The translations under genes were made by a program, and so were the position numbers. The notes below the pieces were generated by a model. It did no database searches and was not told where the DNA came from. It was given only the letters and a program-made list of their open reading frames with translations. Shown in pieces: positions 52,001-61,000 of a stretch of DNA of 64,000 nucleotides. The stretch is from NCBI GenBank assembly GCA_963402885.1, contig OY727096.1, forward strand, positions 17,651,820 through 17,715,819, written 5' to 3'. This DNA is from Antedon bifida (Eukaryota; Echinodermata; Crinoidea; Comatulida; Antedonidae). Every line of letters starts with the position of its first letter. Positions within the stretch are counted from its first letter, which is position 1.

Positions 52001-55000
52001 GATTTTCAATGTACATATATTATTATCAGACTATTAATGTAAAAGATTTAAGTTTCTAAAAAATTCAAATGCACATTTTAATTGTACAAGAACGTAATTT
52101 TGTTTTTGTGAAAATTCCAAATAAAAATTTTTAAATAGGCACAGCATTTAAATTACACTACACAGTACTAATAAATATTGTGAGTATATAAGTGGTTCTT
52201 GAGGAACTTAACTATAATTTGTAGTTATTGAACATTTTCATTTTAGACACCAGGAAGGTGTATTTGATTTTATTAAAAGAAACTTTTTAATATTTACAAT
52301 GTCTCTTTTGAAATAGGTGCTGCCAACTAGTGATCGCGAGTGTACACGCTGTAACACGTACCATTTGACATCATTCGGTGGTGGATTTTCTGTCCCAATG
52401 AACACAATTGATCTCAGTGAATCAGCATTCACCAAACTGGGTGAAAATCCAGTTGTTTTTGTTTTTATGACATGCTGTATTTGCATCTATACTGTTGTTG
52501 TCATCTGGGCACGTAAAGAAGATCAAAGAGATAAATCGAGGGTAAGTGATTTATTGTATCAGTAGTTGTACACGCTGCAGTGTCAGCATTTTCATACTAT
52601 GGACGATAACCAACGACGATAAACAGATAAATATACATTTAAAAAAAGAAATTGTTTTAAATTTCATCCTAGAACTATGGATAACCATACCAACTATATT
52701 ATACAACTAGTGTATAATATATAATGACATATATTTATTATTTCATATTACTTTATCAATTGTAGGCTGGTGTAACTCCTATGTCTGATAACGATCCCCG
52801 ACATACCTACAACTACGAAATCACCTTCTTTACTGGGGTTCGCAAAAATTCTTCAACATCTGCCCATGTTTCCTTCATCATCCAAGGTGAGGGTGGCGAG
52901 ACTGGAATACGCGTCGTTAAGGACAAGAAACGTAAGCTTTTTGAACGTGGTGGAATCGATTCATTTCTGATGTCCGTGCCTAAAACTCTCGGTACTATGG
53001 TCCATCTACGAATCTGGCATGACAACAAAGGGAAGTATCCATCTTGGTTTCTGAGTCGTGCATCAATCAAGGACTTACAGACAAACAGGATGTACTACTT
53101 CATGTTGGATAAATGGTTAGCAGTTGAAGAAGATGATGGCCAGGTATTTAGAAATCTACATTCTAGTTTATTGGCATACCCCTAGAACAGTCAAGAATTA
53201 TTAGTCAATCATGCTTTCTAAAATAGAATAATAATATATTATTTTTGTACATTCCAGTTAGCTATACTTGAAAAGACAATTTTTTTAGCCAGAGTGGTCC
53301 AATGGTTTGAAAAAAAAAACTCTTTTTCCTGAAGTACCCTTTTCAAACTATAGATAAACAGTCATGAAAGTATGGTTAAATAGCCTAACTAGCCTAGCTC
53401 ATGACGATCTTGCTTTTTTTGTGGAAAAACGAACCCCCCTGTATGAATCTTGTATATGGGCTTGGAATAGATTATTGCCCAAATTGTCCAAAATAATTTC
53501 TATTGTTTAATTTTTATTAGATTGAACGTATAGTACCAGTTGCAGGAATGAGTGAACTCACCAGTTTTGGACACCTTTTCTATAGCCGAACCCGTCGCAA
53601 CCTTAGTGATGCTCATCTTTGGTTTTCGGTCTTTATGCGCCCGGCTAAGAGTACCTTTACACGATGTGAGCGAGCAACTTGTTGCTTATCCCTGCTCTTC
53701 TGCACTATGATGGCAAACATCTTCTTCTACGGTCAGGATGTCACCGGTGGTGCTGGTGGCGGCAGCTTGAAAGTTGGTCCAATAGAACTTTCTTTAGGTC
53801 AAATCGTCGTCGGAGTGATCAGTAGCTTGATGGTTGTTCCAGCAAACGTGATTATTGTGCAGCTGTTCCGATTATCAAAACCTATGGGACCAAACAACAG
53901 ATGCTGTGGTTGTTGTCGTCCTCGGAAAAATAAAAACAAATATCTTGCGGGTTCAAGGGTGTCTCTCATTCATGGAGAACAATGTAAAAAGAAGAACAGC
54001 TTGAACGAGTCTGATGAGTTGAAGGAACAGTTAGATCTTCTGGAAGCAGGAAGTAGAATTCAAAGTAGAGCTGGCGGTGCAAGCCGTGCTTCGTGTGTGT
54101 CTAAATCTGGTATCGATGTTATGGAATCACCAGAAAAATCAAAAGAAAGAAAAATGAATGAGATGAAACCTGTTCTTGGCTACAAGAAAACAAAAAAAAA
54201 GAAGAAGAAGGATCCAAATCCATTGCCATGGTGGTGTGCCATTTTCGGTTGGATATTTGCTTGGATGACAATTGGTGTAGCATTTTGGATGACCATAGAG
54301 GTTGCTGGCGGATTTGGAAAAGAAAAGGCAACAGAGTGGCTGACAACAGTGGGAATTTCTCTTGCACAAGATATTATTGTTTCTCAGCCAATTAAGGTAA
54401 CGTTTAAAATATAATACAGATTTTCTGAACATTTTGATTATTGTTACAAACCAGCTTCACATCTTGATTATTGTCACAAACCAGCTTCACATCTTGATTA
54501 TTGTCACAAACCAGCTTCACATCTTGATTATTGTCACAAACCAGCTTCACATCTTGATTATTGTCACAAACCAGCTTCACATCTCGATTATTGTCACAAA
54601 CCAGCTTCACATCTTGATTATTGTCACAAACCAGCTTCACATCTTGATTATTGTCACAAAATAGTTTTCACATCTTGATTATTGTCACAAAATAGTTTTC
54701 ACATCTTGATTATTGTCACAAACTAGCTTCACATATTTTGAATATTGTCACAAACTAGCTTCACGTCTTTTTAAACATTTCTTCCAGGTTCTGCTGCTAG
54801 CTACCATATTCTCACTCATCATCAAGACACCTGATAAGGAAGATAACAGTCCTTCTCCGCATCTTGAAAAAGACGAGGAATGGTTACATGAACGATTGAC
54901 GGAAGAAGAACTTGCTGATCCAACAAAACTTGAAGAATTTGAAAAACAAAGAGCTGCAGAATTAGCTACATCCTTACCACCTGATGAAGATGAAATTAAT

Positions 55001-58000
55001 GAAATGCGTGAATACAGGTAATAGACAGGCTATATGCACTAGTTTGTGGCAATTAAAAGGTGGTTAAATTGCTATAAGACTACACTCACCAAAACCATAA
55101 GAGCCATATGTCACTATGGTAGTTTGTCACTATGATAATATGTCACTATGATAATATGTCACTATGATAATAGAGTATGTCATTATGATAATATGTCACT
55201 ATGATAATAATGTCACTATGATAATACGTCACTATGAAAATACGTCACTATGAAAATAGAGTATGTCATTATGATAATATGTCACTATGAAAAAATGTCA
55301 CTATGATAATATATGTCACTATAATATATATCACTATTATGTAAGAAATCCTGCTATTTCCACCCTCTCAATTGAGTGAAATAGAATTGCATATTCTTTT
55401 TCAATTTTTTTTTTAGAATGAAAGAAATGGAGATGACTTCGATCTTGCGTGAAGTAACAATCTACATGCTTTTCCTTTACATTTTAATGACAGTATCATT
55501 TGGAAACACAGATCCAGCAGCGTTTGCCTTCCGTGAAACAATGTTAGACAGCTTTGTGCATGCATCTTATCATGGCAAAATGCCATTTAGTTCAGTAAGT
55601 AACAAGCAATATTAACAACCTACATTTAATAGACTATTCTTGTTTTTAAATGCATGAATACAGGCTATAGACAGGGATGTATGTGCGCATGGCAGGAAGA
55701 ATTTAGAAATTAAATGAATGAAAATGTAAAGAATCGTCATGCTCGAGTTTGGTACATTTTTGGATTTTTTGTTTTTTAAGAGATATATATGTTATATATA
55801 TATAAACACCACAGGCACAGAACAAATTTTAAACCGTCCGGTGATATACTGAAAGTTATTAATTAATTTGAAACAACAAGATGAGGAAATCTGTGAGAAT
55901 GAGGAAAAGTCCTCCCAACCGAGATTCGAACCCGCCCCCCTTCTGCTTGATATGCAGATGTCCTAACCATTAGACCACTGGAGCTTTCATGGTATTGTTC
56001 AAACTTGATTGAATAGCGACTCTTTAACACTATATATATATTTCATCTCAATAGAAAACCATATGCTACTACGAATAATAATAATGTTTCACTAGATTTG
56101 AACTCGTCACTACGGACGAGTTAGGTTATCCGCAGCCCAAAAGCCACGTGCACGTCATACGTTAGAATATTGCACACAGAAAAAGATTATTATGACTACT
56201 ATACTATAGGTCCCTGGACCTATTTGTTTATCACAAATAGCCAATCAGTACTTAGTCTTATTTGGCCTGCTACATTATAGCAGTAGGTAGGAAATAAATG
56301 ATTTGGGCTATACCAAATGCCGTTACAGTATATACAGTATAATCTTTATACGTACTATATACAGTTCAGAATAGGTGAAAATAAGTGACCAAAGTTATTG
56401 ACGCTTTTGGACATGATGACGTCATCACAAATTTAAAAATGGTAAATCATGCGAAAGATAATTGATTGACCTAGACATTATATAAAAATAGGAGGAAATA
56501 GAATACGGATAAGTAGAGATGAGCTCTACTAAATGTGATGCGCTATGACAAAAGAGACAAAAATCCTATATTTTATATTCGAGTGGCCATACGATGACGT
56601 CACAATGTCCGGTTAGCCATATTCATGAATGATTCGATATCTACAACTCATCTACTTCCAGAATATGTAATTTAAAAAAAGTTCACCACGTAGTTTAGAA
56701 TTTATGACTGTTTAAAAAAGGGCATAATTTTCACAAATTTTTGAACTTTTTCAACAAAAACGCGCGCAAATTGTGCAATTCTACGTTCTCGTATGACGTG
56801 ATTTTAAGTCGAAATTGTTTAAAAGTTGGTAAAATTACTAGAAATGGCTTGAAAAACCTAAATCTCGCAAAAAAGGAGGTTTTTTGCGCTACGTGCGCAC
56901 CGCGCGCGTAAAAAAAATGCGCATGCGTGGGAATTTTTGACATGCTCAAAATGACATGAAACGCGTAAAAAGTTGATTAGAAATTGATTTTTCGCATTTT
57001 CAAATTTTAAACGCGCATGCGTGCGTAACTTCGTGTGAAACATGCCATTTTTTTCCACAGTCAGTTAGCGCAAGACATAAATTAAACTTTTGTTAAGTTT
57101 CAATTAAAAATGTTATTTGGTTTTTGACCTATGTTAAATACGCGAAATTCATAAAATCGCACGAAAATCACGTTGCGCAATTGCAAACGTCGTGAAAACC
57201 TTCGCTGCACAACTTCACGTGAATGGCGATATGTTGAGAAAGTTACGAAATGTTACGTGTGCAAGTTTTTGAGATACGCGTGACACAAAAAATGGAGTAG
57301 AAGGGTGGAAGGTAAGAAATAAATACTAGATTTGAACTCGTCACTACGGACGAGTTAGGTTATCCGCAGCGCAAAAGCCACGTGCACGTCATACGTTAGA
57401 ATATTGCGCGCAGAAAAACGATTATGCCATTGTAAACATGTTAGTGCGCTCTCTATTTTGCGTCACGTCAAAGTATATACGGTATACACTATATTCTGTA
57501 TACGTACTACATACAGTGCAGAATAGGTGAAAATAAGGGACCCAAGTTATTGACGCTTTTGGACATGATGACGTCATCACAATTTAAAAAATGGTAGATT
57601 ATGCGAAAGATAATTGATTGGCCTAGACAATATAACAAAATGGGAGGAAATGGAATACGGATAAGTGGAGATGCGCTCTATTAAATGTGATGAGCTATGC
57701 GAAAGAGACAAAAATCCTATATTTTATATTCGAGTGGCCATACGATGACGTCACAATGTCTGGTTAGCCATATCGATGCATGATTCGATATCTACAACTC
57801 ATCAACTTCCAGAATATGCAATTTTAAAAAAGTTCACCACGTAGTTTACAATCTATGACTGTTTTAAAAAAGGCAAAATTTTGACAAATTTTTTAACTTT
57901 TTCATTAAAAACGCGCGCAAATTGTTTAATTCTACGTGCTCGTATGACGTGATTTTAAGTCGAAATTGATTGAAAATTGGTAAATTTACTAGAAAAGGCT

Positions 58001-61000
58001 GAAAAAACAAAAATCAAGCAAAAAAAAGATGTTTTTGCGCTACGTGCGCACGTGCGCGTAAAAATATTGCGCACGCGTGGGAATTTTTGAAATGCTCAAA
58101 ATGACCTGAAACGCGTAGAAAGTTGATTAGAAATTGATTTTACGCATTCTGAAATTTTAAACGCGCGTGCGCGCGTAACTTTCTGTGAAACATGCCATTT
58201 TTAATCCATAGAAAGTTTGCACTTGATATGACTTAAATGTTCACCAAGTGTCATTACAAAATGACTTTTGGTTTTTAGTCTATGATAAATACGCACAATT
58301 CATAAAATCGCGCGTAGCTTACGCTGCGCGACTCTAAAGTAAAAAAACGAACTGTCCTGCACTTCTACAGATAGAGGTAAATCTTCTGACAAAGTTATAC
58401 GATGTAATGTTGATCAGAATTTGAGATACACGTGACACAAAATTCTGGGAAAGAAAGAAGAATAACATAGAAAACTAGATTTGAACTCGTCACTTTGACG
58501 AGTTCGGGTTATCCGCGCAAACGCAACATGCACATACTTTAAACTATATGAACCTCGACAATTATTATGCCATCCTATGACATGAAATAAATATGTTTAC
58601 AGTGCTGAATTGTACCTATTTTGTAGCATACATCATATTACAGTATTTACAGTGTAGCATAGACGAAATTACGAGACCCATCTTTTAAATCCAATTATTA
58701 ACACGATGACATCATCAAATTAACATATAAAATAACAATTTTAGAAGATAATTATCTAATTAATTACATTACAAATTTGAAGAATTTTGGGCACGTAAAA
58801 GTGAGATGCGCTCTCGTTTAAACGCAATGAACTTTTAGACAAGAGATGAAAATATGACTTTTTGAATTCAACTGGCCATATGACGTCGTCATGACATCTG
58901 ATTGGTAAAATATTCACATGAATTCGTATCTACAATCCAATAGCTTTCAGAAAACGTTTTAATCATGATTATCACTTTTTATTCTGACGAGCTATAACAG
59001 ATTGAAATTTACTGTAAAGATGAAATTAAGTGACCCACGTTATTTACATTTTTAGACATGATGACGTTATAAAAATTAAAATATTTTTAACTCATACAAA
59101 AGATAGTTGATTGACCTAGACAGTATTAAAATATCGGAGGAAATGGAATACGTATAAGCGAGATGCGCTCTATTTAATGTGATGAGCAATAACGAAAGAG
59201 TAAAAAATCCTATATTTTACATTCGTGTGGCCATACGATGACGTCATAACATCCGAGGGGTAAAGATTCTGCATGAATTCATATCTACAACATATCTGCT
59301 TACATATTAAATTAAAAAAATTGGGGGTCATGGATGATCCTGAAGAGCTATAATAGATTCAAAATAGACATAATTTTGACAATATTTTGTCACCTTTTCA
59401 ACTAAAATGCGCGCAAATGGTCTAAATCAACGTGTTCGTATGACGTCATTTTAATTTGAAATGATGTCAATCTTTTTTAAAATGACTAGGTAAGGCTGTA
59501 AAATCATAATTCAAGAGAAAAACACATGATTTTCATGCTCCGTGCGCACCTTACGCGTAAATTTTTTCGCGCGCGTGGGAATTTTTGACATGCTCAAAAT
59601 GTCATGATCAGCGTAGAAAGTTGATTAGAAATTAATTTTGCGCATTTTGAAATTTTAAATGCGCGTGCGCGCGTAACTTCTTGTGAAACATGCCATTTTT
59701 AATCCATAGAAAGTTTGCCCTTGATATGACTTAAATTTTCACCAAGTGTCAATACAAAATGACTTTTGGTTTATAATTTATGACCAATCATTGAAATTCA
59801 TAAAATCGCGCGTAACTTGCGCTACGCGACTCTAACGTCATATAACAAAGTTTCCTGCACATCTACAGCTACAGGTCAATCTTATGACAAAGTTATACAA
59901 TCTTATGTTGACAAGGATGACAGATATGCGTGCAACAAAATTCCGGGAAAGAAAGAAGAACAAAGAAGATGAAAAAAAAAAAAGATATTTACAATAACAA
60001 GGGTTATCCGCAAAACCTTACGGTTGCGGATAACCAAAAAAAAAAAAAAAAAAAAAGATCCTGACAATAACAAGGGGTTATCCGCCAAGTGCGGATAACC
60101 AAAAAACATTTGCAATAATAGGATTTTGTTTGTTTTCATAGATTGCATCTCGTGACTACTTCTGGAACTACACTCAGAATGTGTTTATTCCAAGTCTTTT
60201 TGCTGGAAATTATTTAAATGGAAAGTTAAATGAAGACGGGCTGAAGCAAGCATTGTTAGCGGACCATACCTCCTCACTTGTCGGTATTGCACGTTTAAGG
60301 CAATTGAGAGTAATTCCAGGTTGGTGTCGACAAATTTAATCCACAAACATAATCTAAAAACCTTACAATATTATCAGGCTACATGTCACTAGAAAATATC
60401 CTCAGTCCATAAAAGTAAAGTACATACAATACATATGTATTAATCGGTTAAGACAGTGAAACCGTAATTACATAGCCATAACATTGGCAAGGGTTCAAAG
60501 CTCACCCGCTCTATGGTTCTGGTGGTATATATAAAGTCTTCTCAGATAAGGACTATAAATCGTAGGTCCAGTGTACACATCTAGCTCATGTGCACTTTAA
60601 AGAACCTAGTACTAGTAATCTTTTGAGACGAGTAGGGGTACTAGTATTTACCACTTGTTGGTCCCATCCTTCACTAATGTACATCTAATGAGAAGTTGAA
60701 TAAATTAAACAAATTTTAATGATTTATTTGCAGATTTGTGTGAAATTCCAGAGATTATGCAAGAATCTGTTGATAGCTGCCGACCCGCATACGGTGCGTT
60801 TACCGAAGATGACCGCTACTTCCACGAACGATGGGTTTTAGCCAATCAGACTCGTAAGTAGATTCGAGCAAGTGATCCATACATTTTATACCTATACCTT
60901 GATTTAACAACAAATTTAAAAAAAAAACAAAACACTACATCCCAAGTGTCATTTGCAGTAGGTCATTCTTCTTCAGTTTTATTTTATTTATTTCATCCAT

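Larger units (their letters stand above)
55595..60141. other. 4.5-kb repeat-filled intron of gene 2
   Basis: Joins TM6 to the polycystin extracellular domain. It contains the minus-strand SINE at 55875-55988, the three large tandem units of 56093-59990 and palindromic 'GGTTATCCGC' sequence at 59999-60105. No open reading frame above about 80 codons and no exon. Confidence 0.8.

Noticed and set aside
54404-54664. Repeat-protein ORFs (TNQLHILIIV-type) on both strands
   Set aside because: Product of the 30-bp minisatellite inside an intron; splice sites on both sides are intact.
54428-54775. CRISPR-like direct repeats
   Set aside because: Units are contiguous with no unique spacers, and the context is an animal gene.
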